Of a DNA stretch of 64,000 bases, positions 33,356 through 41,834 are shown piece by piece (position 1 is the stretch's first letter; each line of letters opens with the position of its first letter). A program made the position numbers and the translations under genes. The DNA is from CAVZBW01 sp963773635 (lineage in GTDB: Bacteria > Actinomycetota > Acidimicrobiia > Acidimicrobiales > RAAP-2), in the NCBI GenBank assembly GCA_963773635.1, contig CAVZBW010000005.1, positions 3,038,001-3,102,000 on the forward strand, given 5' to 3'. The notes below the pieces were generated by a model. That model was not told the DNA's origin, did no database searches, and was given only the letters and a program-made list of their open reading frames with translations.

Positions 33356-35371
33356 CTATCCCTCCGGCCTGGGCTGGCTGTGCCGTGCTCTGCGGACGAG
33401 AAGGAACGTGACCAGGAGGATCACCAGTGCGAGGGCGCAGCCCCCGAGCACGCCGATCAAGACGATCGGCGGTGTGGAAGAGGGCACGCCGTACTCGGTC
33501 GTGGCGGCCCCCCCGGCCCGCACGGTGAGATTCACGATCGACCCCGTCGGAGTGGTCGCGAGGACGTCCCCGGTCAGCGACGACCACTGGCTCTCCGAAT
33601 CGCCCAGCGAGCCCAGCAGGTGGGTGACCATGTCCCAGCTCCCGCTGGTGCTGACCATCACGACGGTGCGCTGGTGGCTCGACTGGTCAAAGACCTGGAG
33701 GGCGGCGATCGGCAGCGTGACGTCGGCCGACGTCGGCTCGTGGAATTCCGCCTCGAGCGTCGTGGTGGACAGGCTGGCCAGGGGGGGGCTGAAGTGGGCG
33801 CGCAGGACCTGGCTGCTCCCGACGACGAGGGCCGGGAGGTCGCTGCCCGTGACGGTGCCGAGTGCCACGACGTTCGGGTCGAGCAGCACGGAGCTCATCT
33901 GCTGCATGCCCGCCACCACCTGGACCGCGGAGTCGAGCTCCACCGCCGTGTTGTCGGCCAACGCCACCTGGAAGGACGGCAGCATGGCGGTGGGAAGAGC
34001 GGGAAAGCCTCCGGCACCGCCCGACTCCATCGTGGCGCCGACCCACGAGCGCGGATCCACGGTGAAGGTCATGACCCGGCCCCCGTTGTTGCACCCACCG
34101 ACCGGCCAGTACGAGACGACGAGCGCGAGGGGGGTGCTCCTCGAGATTGCCGGGTGGGGGACGGTGAATTCCTGTGAGAGCTGGCCGCTCCCGTTGAGCG
34201 TCCAGCTACCGAGGACCGTCGAGCCCACCGTCGCCATGGCCGTGGCCTTCTCGTTGGGCCCCGGTGGCGTGTACTCGGCCTGCAGGTGCACGTCCATCGA
34301 CGCCACCAGCCCGCCAAAGCTCGACTCGTCCAAGCCGAGGGCGATGGTCTGCTGCCCCGACAACGTGGTCGAGCCGCCGATGCCGAGCTGGCTGAAGCTG
34401 GCTTGGCTCGAGCTGAGGGTGGCCCCCGACGAGCCCTTGAGCACCGAGGCGCTCTGCCCCTGGGCGAGCGGCAGCACCCGGGTCAGCAGTTGGGTCTGCT
34501 CGGGCAACGTCTCCGCCGATCCCGAGATCACGAGCACGGTGCCGCCCAGTCCACCGTTGACCACGCTCAGGCCGGTCGACCCCGACTGCCGAATGACCAC
34601 GGCGCGTGCGAATTGGGTGAGCGAGGGCGCGACCGGGAGCGGGTCGCTGGTCGGCAAGGAGACGACCGAGAGCTGGACGGCCTGCGGGCGGTAGCGCTCG
34701 GCGATGGCCGCGGCCAGGCTCAGGGCGGCGGACTGCTCGCTCGACGTGGGCGTCGGCGGGACGTAGATGATCAGTCTTTGCAAGATCGGCGGGAAGAAGT
34801 TGGCCACCGTCGTCGGCGCCACCGCGGACCCCCCGAAGGCCACCTCGGGATTCACGAGCACGAACGACTGCGTCGAGTTGCAGAACCTCGTACCCGAGGT
34901 CTGCCGGTACTGCAGGGTGAGGGGGACCCTCTGGTCGACCTGCTTGGCCCCGGCCAGGCTGACCAGGAGATTGACCGTCGGTTGGTTGCTCCCGACGGGG
35001 GGCGTGTTCACGACGGCGAGCTGCTGGGTCCCCGACGTGACGCTGATGTAGCCCGATCCGACGTTGGTCGGGACCTCGATCGTTCCCGCCAGGGCCTCGG
35101 CCTGGAGCCCCTGCGGGACCGGGATCTGGACCGTCACCGCCGATCCGGATCCGTTGAGCGAGAGGTTGGCCGGAAGACCCATGTCCGGGAAGGTGAGCGT
35201 CACCGGGGTGGCCGACGGGACGACGGTGGCCGCGCCGGCCGCGGCCGACCCTGCGAGGGCCGCCGTCATCGCCAGCACGCAGGCGAGCAGCGCGGCGGCT
35301 CGAGCCGCGGCGCCGACCACTCCGGTCCGGAGGACCCGGCGCGCCCGGTATCTCGAGAGGAACTTGCGCAT
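33356..35371 (-). CDS. BcsB-like secreted/periplasmic polysaccharide-synthase subunit
   Basis: 671 residues from ATG 35371; the longer frame from 35833 is the shadow of the response regulator. It has a signal peptide (AALLACVLAMTAALAGSAAA), tandem beta-rich domains (VTLTFPDMGLPANLSLNGSG; RVPLTLQYRQTSGTRFCNST; TALVVSYWPVGGCNNG-type segments) and one C-terminal helix (IVLIGVLGGCALALVILLVT) with a basic tail. This is the architecture of BcsB, which guides the polymer out of the synthase. Overall BcsB identity is inferred from architecture and neighbour order. Confidence 0.72.
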   Translation of the reverse strand: MRKFLSRYRARRVLRTGVVGAAARAAALLACVLAMTAALAGSAAAGAATVVPSATPVTLTFPDMGLPANLSLNGSGSAVTVQIPVPQGLQAEALAGTIEVPTNVGSGYISVTSGTQQLAVVNTPPVGSNQPTVNLLVSLAGAKQVDQRVPLTLQYRQTSGTRFCNSTQSFVLVNPEVAFGGSAVAPTTVANFFPPILQRLIIYVPPTPTSSEQSAALSLAAAIAERYRPQAVQLSVVSLPTSDPLPVAPSLTQFARAVVIRQSGSTGLSVVNGGLGGTVLVISGSAETLPEQTQLLTRVLPLAQGQSASVLKGSSGATLSSSQASFSQLGIGGSTTLSGQQTIALGLDESSFGGLVASMDVHLQAEYTPPGPNEKATAMATVGSTVLGSWTLNGSGQLSQEFTVPHPAISRSTPLALVVSYWPVGGCNNGGRVMTFTVDPRSWVGATMESGGAGGFPALPTAMLPSFQVALADNTAVELDSAVQVVAGMQQMSSVLLDPNVVALGTVTGSDLPALVVGSSQVLRAHFSPPLASLSTTTLEAEFHEPTSADVTLPIAALQVFDQSSHQRTVVMVSTSGSWDMVTHLLGSLGDSESQWSSLTGDVLATTPTGSIVNLTVRAGGAATTEYGVPSSTPPIVLIGVLGGCALALVILLVTFLLVRRARHSQPRPEG

Positions 35372-35763
35372 CAGCTGGCCTGCGACTCGTCGGGCGAGGC
35401 GAGCTGATGCACGCGGGCCTTGAGGGCCCTCGGGCTGAAGGGCTTGGCCATGAAGGCGTCGGCGCCGCTTCGCCGGGCCTCGCCCTCCACGTCCATGGTG
35501 ACGTCGGCGGTCATGACGACGATCGGGAGATCCGGTCGGGCGAGCCGAGCTCGGGCGGTGAGCTCGAGGCCCGTCATCCCGGGGAGTCGCACGTCGGCCA
35601 CCATGGCGTCCCAGGAGCCCTCCTCCAGCTCCGTGAGGGCCTGCTCGCCGGTCGTCACCGCGCGGGCGAGGTCTCCGTGGCCCCCGAGCAGCCGCTTCAG
35701 GAGCAGGGCAATGCTCTCGTCGTCGTCGACGATGAGGAATCGCCTTCCAAGTCTCTGCGGCAT
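35371..35763 (-). CDS. Single-domain response regulator
   Basis: 130 residues from ATG 35763, only a receiver domain. FLIVDDDESIALLLKRLLGG holds the acidic pocket, VADVRLPGMTGLEL the phosphoryl Asp, VVMTADVT the switch Thr region, and MAKPFSPRALKARV the Lys-Pro. It has no output domain, so it probably acts by contacting the synthase or another kinase output. The stop overlaps the BcsB-like start by one base (TGATG), making it first in the operon. No histidine kinase is next to it. Confidence 0.9.
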   Translation of the reverse strand: MPQRLGRRFLIVDDDESIALLLKRLLGGHGDLARAVTTGEQALTELEEGSWDAMVADVRLPGMTGLELTARARLARPDLPIVVMTADVTMDVEGEARRSGADAFMAKPFSPRALKARVHQLASPDESQAS

Positions 35764-35953
35764 TTGTCGTGTCGTTTCCAACGTCGCTCCTCGAGCCCGG
35801 CGCCGGTGCAGGGCCGGTGCAGAAATCTTGCAAAGGGGGGGAGCAGCACCGTTTCGGCTCGGTTTCATCCCGGTTGTATTCGGCGGGGTCCGTGGACCGG
35901 TTGCCCCGGGCGGGTGCGTGTGGCGCCCCCCGCCGGATCTCTAGCCTGGGGGC

Positions 35954-36136
35954 GTGGCCGTCCTGATCGCCTCGAACGTGGCGTTCGCCATCGTCTTCGG
36001 GCTCTTCGTCGCGGCCATGGTGGTCCTTGCCGTGGTGGTCCTGCTGTGGGCGATCCGTCGTGACCGGGCGGGCAGGGCGGACTGGCTGAGGGGGCGCCAG
36101 GGGCGCGGGCGCCCGTCGAGCAACGGCCGCCGATGA
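35954..36136 (+). CDS. Small single-helix membrane protein
   Basis: 60 residues from GTG 35954: one long hydrophobic helix (NVAFAIVFGLFVAAMVVLAV, VVLLWAI), then a basic tail (RRDRAGRADWLRGRQGRGRP). TAGCCT lies 6 bases before the start, leaderless style. It overlaps the lipase start by 4 bases (ATGA). No function assigned. Confidence 0.65.
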   Translation: MAVLIASNVAFAIVFGLFVAAMVVLAVVVLLWAIRRDRAGRADWLRGRQGRGRPSSNGRR

Positions 36137-37032
36137 GCGACCTCGGGACCGAGAGCCGCCGGTCCTTGCTCGAGCGTTGGCGGCGCAGGTCGAGCACGTC
36201 TCCTACGACCGCCTTCGTGCTGGCCGGCGGCGGGTCGAGAGGTGCCGTCCAGGTGGGGATGCTGGCCGAGCTCGTCGAGCGTGGGTTCCGGGCAGACCGG
36301 GTCTACGGAGCATCGGTAGGGGCGGTGAACGGCGCCGCCTACAGCGGCGATCCGACGCCCCAGGGGGTGGAGAGGCTGGCCAAGGTCTGGCGAGGGCTCA
36401 CCGGAGCCGAGATCTTTCCGACGGGCCGGGTCCACGGACCGTGGCGCTACCTGCAACAGCGTCCAGCCGTGCACCGCGACACCGGGTTGCGCAGGGTCGT
36501 CGAATCCGGGCTCACGTACGAGCGCCTGGAGGACGCGGAGGTCCCGATCGAGGTGGTGGCGACCTCGCTCAAGGACGGCCGGGAGTGCTGGTTCACGCAC
36601 GGGCCGGCGATCGAGGCGGTCATGGCTTCCGCGGCGATCCCGGCGCTGTTGCCGCCGGTGTCGGTCCGGGGGGACCTCATGATCGATGGTGGCGTCGTCA
36701 ACAACGTCCCGATCGGCCGTGCGGCGGCGGGCGGGGCCACCAGGATCTTTGTCCTGCTGTGTGGCCCGATGCCCTACCGCCCGGCGGTGCCGAGGCGGCC
36801 GATCGAGGCCGTCCTCTCTGCGTTTTACGTCGCGATCCACGCTCGTTTCGCACGGGAGCTGGCCGCGCTGCCCGAGGGGGTGGAGGTGATCGTCTTTAGC
36901 GGGGGTGGCGATCCCGTGACCGACTACCGCGACTTCTCGAACACGAACGATCGGATCGCCGCCGGCAGGCGCGAGGTAGCCGACGTTCTCGATCGATACC
37001 GCGGCACCTCGCACGATCTCTTGGACCGCTGA
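36133..37032 (+). CDS. Patatin-like phospholipase / esterase
   Basis: 299 residues. It has the patatin oxyanion loop AFVLAGGGSRGAVQVGML, nucleophile elbow VYGASVGAVNGAAY (G-x-S-x-G), and the Asp of the dyad in DLMIDGGVVNNVPIG (D-G-G). Length and motif order match RssA/NTE-type bacterial patatins. No signal peptide, so it is probably a cytoplasmic or membrane-associated hydrolase. The preceding helix protein may anchor it. Confidence 0.93.
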   Translation: MSDLGTESRRSLLERWRRRSSTSPTTAFVLAGGGSRGAVQVGMLAELVERGFRADRVYGASVGAVNGAAYSGDPTPQGVERLAKVWRGLTGAEIFPTGRVHGPWRYLQQRPAVHRDTGLRRVVESGLTYERLEDAEVPIEVVATSLKDGRECWFTHGPAIEAVMASAAIPALLPPVSVRGDLMIDGGVVNNVPIGRAAAGGATRIFVLLCGPMPYRPAVPRRPIEAVLSAFYVAIHARFARELAALPEGVEVIVFSGGGDPVTDYRDFSNTNDRIAAGRREVADVLDRYRGTSHDLLDR

Positions 37033-37035
37033 GAG

Positions 37036-37108
37036 AGCCGGTGGTGGGACTCGAACCCACGACCTGACGATTACAAGTCGCCTGCGCTTCCAGCTGCGCC
37101 ACACCGGC
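37036..37108 (-). tRNA. tRNA-Thr (anticodon TGT)
   Basis: On the minus strand the acceptor GCCGGTG pairs with CACCGGC. The anticodon arm is GGCGA-CTTGTAA-TCGTC (TGT), and the T-arm is GTGGG-TTCGAGT-CCCAC. The gene is 73 bases and CCA is not encoded. Confidence 0.96.
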
Positions 37109-37189
37109 GTCGCTGCGAGCTTACGGAGGACGAGAAGGTGGGGCAGCTCGTGGGCTCGCCACGTGAGGAACGACATCGGGCCCCGGCGC

Positions 37190-37218
37190 GTCGAAGGGGC
37201 CCAGGGGGCCCCTTCGAC
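37190..37218 (-). terminator. Strong inverted repeat downstream of hsp20
   Basis: A perfect 12-base stem, GTCGAAGGGGCC / GGCCCCTTCGAC, with a 5-base loop, lies 36 bases after the hsp20 stop. There is no T tract, as is common for GC-rich actinobacterial terminators. Confidence 0.6.
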
Positions 37219-37253
37219 CTATTCATGGGGTTCCGCCCGAGTGGGCGGCGGGC

Positions 37254-37721
37254 TCAGGCTGCGCTCGACTCGGCAGAGCCCTCGCTCGCCGAAGCGCCGA
37301 TCGGGGCGCTCTCGGTTCCGCTGCCGACCTGGACCTTGTGAGGTCGGGCGGCCTCGGCGACCGGGACCACGACCGTCAGCACGCCCGAGTGGTAGTCGGC
37401 GCGCACCGCCTCCGCGTCCAGGCCCTCGCTGAGTCGCAGCTGGCGTACGAAGCGACCGGTCGAACGCTCCGCGATAACCACCTCGTCACCGTCCTGCCGC
37501 ACGTTGGTGCGCTCCGCAGCGACGGTCAGCGTGCCCTGGTCGACCGTCACGTCGATCGTGTCGGGATCTACCCCGGGAAGATCGAACTGCAGGACCAGTT
37601 CGTGCTCACGCCGCACCGCGTCCAACGGCATCCGGGGCGCCCGGGCGTATCCCAGGGCGGGCCGCGCTTGCCTCGACCAGCGGTCCAGCTCACGGAAGGG
37701 GTCAAATCGCACGAGTGTCAT
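37254..37721 (-). CDS. hsp20: Hsp20 small heat-shock protein
   Basis: 155 residues from ATG 37721 with a GGAGG site. MTLVRFDPFRELDRW opens the protein. The alpha-crystallin domain follows (ELVLQFDLPGVDPDTIDVTV, GTLTVAAERT, FVRQLRLSEGLDAEAVRADY, HSGVLTVVVP). It is an ATP-independent holdase. Upstream are a consensus promoter and a HAIR-like site, so control by the HspR repressor is likely. Confidence 0.95.
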   Translation of the reverse strand: MTLVRFDPFRELDRWSRQARPALGYARAPRMPLDAVRREHELVLQFDLPGVDPDTIDVTVDQGTLTVAAERTNVRQDGDEVVIAERSTGRFVRQLRLSEGLDAEAVRADYHSGVLTVVVPVAEAARPHKVQVGSGTESAPIGASASEGSAESSAA

Positions 37722-37802
37722 CACAGGCCTCCACTTTCTCTTGTCCTCTCGGGGTGCCCGACATCCTTCCGGCACCGTCGCCTGATTTCTTTAGCGAGGC
37801 CC

Positions 37803-37857
37803 AGTATAGCGATTACGGTTAGACCTCGTCAATAAAATTGAGCGAATACAACTCAAG
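37803..37857 (-). promoter_or_regulatory. hsp20 promoter with HAIR (HspR) operator
   Basis: On the minus strand, -35 TTGACG (37827-37832) and -10 TATACT (37803-37808) are 18 bases apart. Just upstream, CTTGAGT-N7-GCTCAAT (37837-37857) matches the HAIR inverted repeat CTTGAGT-N7-ACTCAAG in 12 of 14 positions. Binding there would block the -35 box. Confidence 0.8.
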
Positions 37858-37949
37858 TATCTTCCGGGTACTGGCGGTCGCAACCGATACCGGAGGTGGT
37901 TGCGTCGACCGTGAGCGGTTGGCAGGCTGAGGCCGTGGCGAGCTCCAAC

Positions 37950-38474
37950 ATGCGTCCCGACCAAGGTGGCGAGATGACGGGAGAGGAGGGGCCCAACCTC
38001 GCTCGAGCCGCCGTCCTGATCGTTGTCGCCGTGGTCCTCGGCGTGCTCCTCCTGCAGGTGGGGAGCCGTCCGGTGGTCCATCTGCCCGGATCGGCGGTCG
38101 CGGCGACCTCCTCGACGACCACCACGGCGCCGACCACCACGACCACGGTCAACCGTGCGAACGTCCACGTCCTCGTCGCCAACGGCACGTCGACCGCCGA
38201 GGGCGCCACCGACTATGCCAACGAGCTCCACAGCCAGGGCTGGGCGACGCTTCCCCCGGCCGACACGACGACTCCTGCCACGGCCTCGAACGTCTACTAC
38301 TCGGCCGGCAACCAGGCTGCCGCCGCGTCCCTGGCCTCCGAGCTCGGCCTGAAGCCCGCCGCGGTGCAGCCGCTCAGCACGACGGTGCCGGTGAGCTCGG
38401 TGGCGGGAGCCGACCTCGTCCTCGTGCTCGGGCCCGATCTCGCATCCCGGGCTCCCACGACCACGTCGACATAG
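37950..38474 (+). CDS. LytR_C-domain membrane-anchored protein
   Basis: 174 residues from ATG 37950; GTG 37896 is an alternative. One helix (AAVLIVVAVVLGVLLLQV) is followed by a Thr-rich linker (ATSSTTTTAPTTTTTVNRAN). The LytR_C domain follows (VHVLVANGTSTAEGATDYAN, ELHSQGWATLPPADTTT, ATASNVYYSAGNQAAAASLA, ADLVLVLGPD). LytR_C domains occur on cell-wall polymer ligases and stand-alone envelope proteins; the function here is unknown. Confidence 0.82.
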   Translation: MRPDQGGEMTGEEGPNLARAAVLIVVAVVLGVLLLQVGSRPVVHLPGSAVAATSSTTTTAPTTTTTVNRANVHVLVANGTSTAEGATDYANELHSQGWATLPPADTTTPATASNVYYSAGNQAAAASLASELGLKPAAVQPLSTTVPVSSVAGADLVLVLGPDLASRAPTTTST

Positions 38475-38476
38475 GC

Positions 38477-39346
38477 GTGGTGGGCCAGGGGGAGCCCGCC
38501 CAGGGGGCGCCGGCAACGTGGGCCACGGGCAAGACCCTGCCGGCGACGCTGCGCGCGCTACGGGACGATCCTGGCCACGCTGCGGTCTTCCTCGACTACG
38601 ACGGGACGCTGGCGCCGATCGTCGCCGACCCGGACGCCGCGGCGCCATGGCCCGGCGTGCCCGAGCTCCTGTCTCGCCTCGGCGGCCGAATGGCCCGGGT
38701 GGTGGTCGTGTCCGGCCGGCCCGGCAGGTTCCTCGCCGCCACGCTCGGACCGCACCGAGGGGTCGACCTCTTCGGCCTCTACGGGATGGAGCGGGTCGAG
38801 AGCGACGGATCGGTCGTGGTCGACCGGTCCCTCGAGCGTTGGAGGGCGCCGGTGGACGAGGTCCGGCGGCGGGCCGAGGGCGACGCCCCTCCCGGGGTGC
38901 ACGTCGAGCACAAGGGCCTCTCGGTCACCCTCCACTGGCGGGCCAACCCGGCGGCTGAACCCTGGGTGCAGGAGTTCGCCCGGGATGCGGAGGAACGGGC
39001 CGGGCTCGTCGGCCAGCGGGGCCGGATGTCCATCGAGCTGCGGCCCCCGGTCCACACCGACAAGGGGACGGTGGTCCGCGAGATCGGTGCGGGGTACGGC
39101 GCGACGTGTTACTTCGGAGACGACCTGGGCGACCTGGCGGCGTTCGGAGCCCTCGGCGAGCTGGCCGAGCTCGGGCTGGCGGTGACCCGGGTGGCCGTGG
39201 TCGATGCGGAGAGTCCTCCCCAGGTGATGGAGGCGGCGGACCTCCTGGTGGCCGGACCGGGCGGAGCGGTGGCCCTGCTCGAAGAGCTCCTCACCGGCCA
39301 GTCGCCCGTAGTTGATCCTCCAGCCAGTCGGCGGCCCGGCGGCTGA
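38477..39346 (+). CDS. otsB: Trehalose-6-phosphate phosphatase
   Basis: 289 residues. HAD motif I AVFLDYDGTLAPIVADPDAA, motif II VVVVSGRP, cap segment LYGMERVESDG, motif III region VHTDKGTVVREIG and motif IV CYFGDDLGDLAAF identify OtsB, which dephosphorylates trehalose-6-phosphate. It is convergent with otsA, and the two coding ends overlap by 56 bases. Confidence 0.94.
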   Translation: MVGQGEPAQGAPATWATGKTLPATLRALRDDPGHAAVFLDYDGTLAPIVADPDAAAPWPGVPELLSRLGGRMARVVVVSGRPGRFLAATLGPHRGVDLFGLYGMERVESDGSVVVDRSLERWRAPVDEVRRRAEGDAPPGVHVEHKGLSVTLHWRANPAAEPWVQEFARDAEERAGLVGQRGRMSIELRPPVHTDKGTVVREIGAGYGATCYFGDDLGDLAAFGALGELAELGLAVTRVAVVDAESPPQVMEAADLLVAGPGGAVALLEELLTGQSPVVDPPASRRPGG

Positions 39347-40679
39347 GCACCTTCTCGCGCAGAGCATCGGCGCGCCGGCCTCGCTCGGAGGGGTCCATGC
39401 GGAGCGCCGAGTCCAGGGCCTCCGCAGTGCCCAGGACGTCGAAGGGGTTGAGCCCGACGGCATGCTCCCGGAGCTCCGGCCAGGCTCCTGCCTCGCGGGA
39501 GAGCGCCAGTACGCCGTCGTTGGCGTTGATGAGCGGGCCTTCCTTGGCCACCAGGTTGAGGCCGTCGCGCAGCGGGTTCACGAGGAGCACGTCGTACTCG
39601 CAGAGGGCCGCCAACGACCTGGCGCGGTCGTCGGCCACGTCGAGGACGATGGGCTTCCAGTCCCCCTGGCCCCATCGCTCGTTGATGCGCTCCACGGCGT
39701 GCTCCACCTCCGAGCGGTACGCGAGGTACTCGGCCAGCCCCTCGCGGGACGGGTAGGCGAGCGCCAGTAGGACGACCTTGCTTCTCCAGTCGGGGTGGAG
39801 CTCGAGCAGCTCCTCCATCGCCCAGCAGCCGCGCAGGATGTTCTTGGACAGCTCGACCCGGTCCACCCTCACGATCAGACGGCGATCACCGACCAGCTGG
39901 CGCAGGGACCGTCTCGCCTGGTTGCAAGCCGGGCTCGCGGCCTCGCCCTGGATCGCCTCCGGCACCGGCCCGATGGGCGCGACGAAGGTCGGGGGAGGCG
40001 GGCTCCCCGCCGCCACCGCCATCTCGGGGTCCTCCCAGCATTGGCGGAAGCAGGCCTCCCAGCGCGCGGCATGGAACCCGCAGGCGCCGAAACCCGCCAT
40101 TCCGGACAACAGCTCGCCGGCCACGTCCGGCGGCAGGACACGCAGAATCTCGGGGCTGCAAAACGGGGTGTGCAGGAAATGGACGGTCCGTAGGTCGGGC
40201 CGGTCCCGGGCGATGAGCTGGCCCGTCAACATGAGGTGGTAGTCCTGGACGAGAACGCTCGAGCCCTCGGGCGCCTCCTCCACGACCAGCTGAGCGAACT
40301 GCCGGTTGAGCTCGCGGTAGCCCTCCCATGCCTCACGCCAATGCGAGTCGAATCGTGGCCGGCGGGAAAGGTCGAAGAGGTGGTGGAAGCAGAACCACAG
40401 CGTGGCGTTGGAGATCACGTCGTACGCCATGCGGTAGACGTCGGGCGAGGGGAAGACGTTGAGGAGCCGGAGCCCCTCCCCTCGCATCAGGCCACGTTGG
40501 GCGGCCATCCGATCGGCCTCGCTCATCGAGCACGAGATCCAGGTCGATCCCGATCCCTCGAGCAGGGGCTGGAGCGTGCCGGCCAGCCCGCCTGCGGCAC
40601 CCACCGCCACGGGGTTGCCGTCGCCGTCCAGGCGGAACGAGAGCGGGCCTCGGTTGGAGACGACGACCACGGGATCCAC
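39291..40679 (-). CDS. otsA: Trehalose-6-phosphate synthase (GT20)
   Basis: 462 residues from GTG 40679. VVVVSNRGPLSFRLDGDG, AAGGLAGTLQPLL, VLVQDYHLMLTGQLIARDRP, VHFLHTPFCSPEILRVLP, RVDRVELSKNILRGCWAMEE and DVLLVNPLRDGLNLVAKEGP are the GT20 blocks for UDP-glucose and glucose-6-phosphate binding. TAGGGT lies 8 bases before the start with no Shine-Dalgarno. With otsB it makes trehalose. Confidence 0.95.
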   Translation of the reverse strand: MDPVVVVSNRGPLSFRLDGDGNPVAVGAAGGLAGTLQPLLEGSGSTWISCSMSEADRMAAQRGLMRGEGLRLLNVFPSPDVYRMAYDVISNATLWFCFHHLFDLSRRPRFDSHWREAWEGYRELNRQFAQLVVEEAPEGSSVLVQDYHLMLTGQLIARDRPDLRTVHFLHTPFCSPEILRVLPPDVAGELLSGMAGFGACGFHAARWEACFRQCWEDPEMAVAAGSPPPPTFVAPIGPVPEAIQGEAASPACNQARRSLRQLVGDRRLIVRVDRVELSKNILRGCWAMEELLELHPDWRSKVVLLALAYPSREGLAEYLAYRSEVEHAVERINERWGQGDWKPIVLDVADDRARSLAALCEYDVLLVNPLRDGLNLVAKEGPLINANDGVLALSREAGAWPELREHAVGLNPFDVLGTAEALDSALRMDPSERGRRADALREKVLSRRAADWLEDQLRATGR

Positions 40680-40756
40680 GCCTGTGGACCCTATCCCCGG
40701 TCCGCCGGGGCGGGACTCTTCCGCGGGACTTTCTCTCCGCCGTCTCTCGCGGAAGC

Positions 40757-41611
40757 TCAGGTGGGATCGGGTCGGGCCGCGACGGGCGATGGGCGCCGGG
40801 CCAGCGCTGCCTCGAGCACCTCTCGGGCCTGCGGCCGCAATTCGTCCAGGGGGCGGTTTCGGTGCGCCCGGACGCCAAGGTCCACCTGTCCGACCGAGCC
40901 CGGCCCCCAGATGCGGGCGACGTCGACGAGCAGCCCGATCTCGACCCCGTAGCCGGGCTCGAGATCGACCTCCTCGAGGACATGGCGTCGCGCCGCCGTC
41001 TCGCCGGCAAGTGGCTGCCGGATGTCCTTGAGGTCCGGAAACAGCAGCTCGATGATCGGCTTGGCCACGAGCTCGGTCACGCGGCCGCCGCCGGTCGGCT
41101 CTCCCCGGTAGGGGCGGCGGTAGAAGCCCTTGACGAGGACCGTCTCCGGAGAGACGAGCAGCGGGCCGAGGAGGCGCTCGACAAAGCGCGCGTCGAGCCC
41201 GATGACGTCGGCGTCGAGGAACACGAGCAGGTCGCCGGCCGCCTCGCTGATGCCGGCGCGCATGGCCCGGCCCTTGCCGTGTGGAGACCGGCGGCTCACG
41301 ACGGTCGCGCCGGCGACGCGGGCCACCTCGGCGGTCGCGTCGCTCGAGCCGTCGTCGACCACGATCACCTCATCGACCAGGCCTACGCCCCCGGCCTCGG
41401 CCACGAGCCTTCCCCGGACCGATTCGACGACCGCGCCGAGCGTGCCGGCCTCGTTGCGCGCCGGGACGCACACCGACACCCGGTGGCCCTGCTTTGCCGC
41501 CATCAGGCGATCGGCCGAGAACCCGGAATGGTCGAAGGTGTGCGGTCGGTCGGCCACTTCGCGATCTTTGCCGACGCGAACGGTGACGTTTTCCCGATGT
41601 CGGTCGGTCAC
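40757..41611 (-). CDS. gpgS: Glucosyl-3-phosphoglycerate synthase (GT81)
   Basis: 284 residues if started at GTG 41611; GTG 41557 is an alternative. The family N-terminus PHTFDHSGFSADRLMAAKQG precedes VSVCVPARNEAGTLGAVVES, VIVVDDGSSDATAE, LLVFLDADVIGLDARFVERL (D-x-D) and VKGFYRRPYRGEPTGGGRVT. These are GpgS motifs for transfer of glucose to 3-phosphoglycerate, a precursor of glucosylglycerate and methylglucose polysaccharides. Placement beside otsA/otsB makes a compatible-solute group. Confidence 0.9.
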   Translation of the reverse strand: MTDRHRENVTVRVGKDREVADRPHTFDHSGFSADRLMAAKQGHRVSVCVPARNEAGTLGAVVESVRGRLVAEAGGVGLVDEVIVVDDGSSDATAEVARVAGATVVSRRSPHGKGRAMRAGISEAAGDLLVFLDADVIGLDARFVERLLGPLLVSPETVLVKGFYRRPYRGEPTGGGRVTELVAKPIIELLFPDLKDIRQPLAGETAARRHVLEEVDLEPGYGVEIGLLVDVARIWGPGSVGQVDLGVRAHRNRPLDELRPQAREVLEAALARRPSPVAARPDPT

Positions 41612-41706
41612 CCTCTCGACACCCCGCCGACACGGGGTCGATGCCCGCTCGATGCGAATCCGGGGCGTGGTGCTTTGACGTGGGCGTCCCAATAGAGCAG
41701 CATGGG

Positions 41707-41828
41707 GGCATCATCCAGAGCGGCTGAGGGACGGGCCCAGCGACGCCGCGGCAACCAGTGTGGACGGCGGAGCCTCCGAGAGGATGCTCCGGGGAAGCAC
41801 CAGGTGCCAATGCCCGATCGATGAGGAG
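41707..41828 (+). ncRNA. SAM (S-box, SAM-I type) riboswitch
   Basis: Conserved blocks occur in order: CAGAGCGGCTGAGGGACGGG, CCC...GACGCCGCGGCAACC, then CACCAGGTGCCAATGCCCG, with a P1 formed by the CATCATC at the 5' end and GATCGATG at the 3' end. These match the S-box core (GAGGGA, GGCCC, GGCAACC, GGTGCCAA). The last part abuts GAGGAGG, the ribosome site of the next gene, suggesting SAM-dependent control of translation. Confidence 0.88.
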
Positions 41829-41834
41829 GCTGAG

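Noticed and set aside
33356..35833. 825-residue frame for the BcsB-like protein
   Set aside because: The first 150 codons are the response regulator read in another frame; a clear signal peptide starts at ATG 35371.
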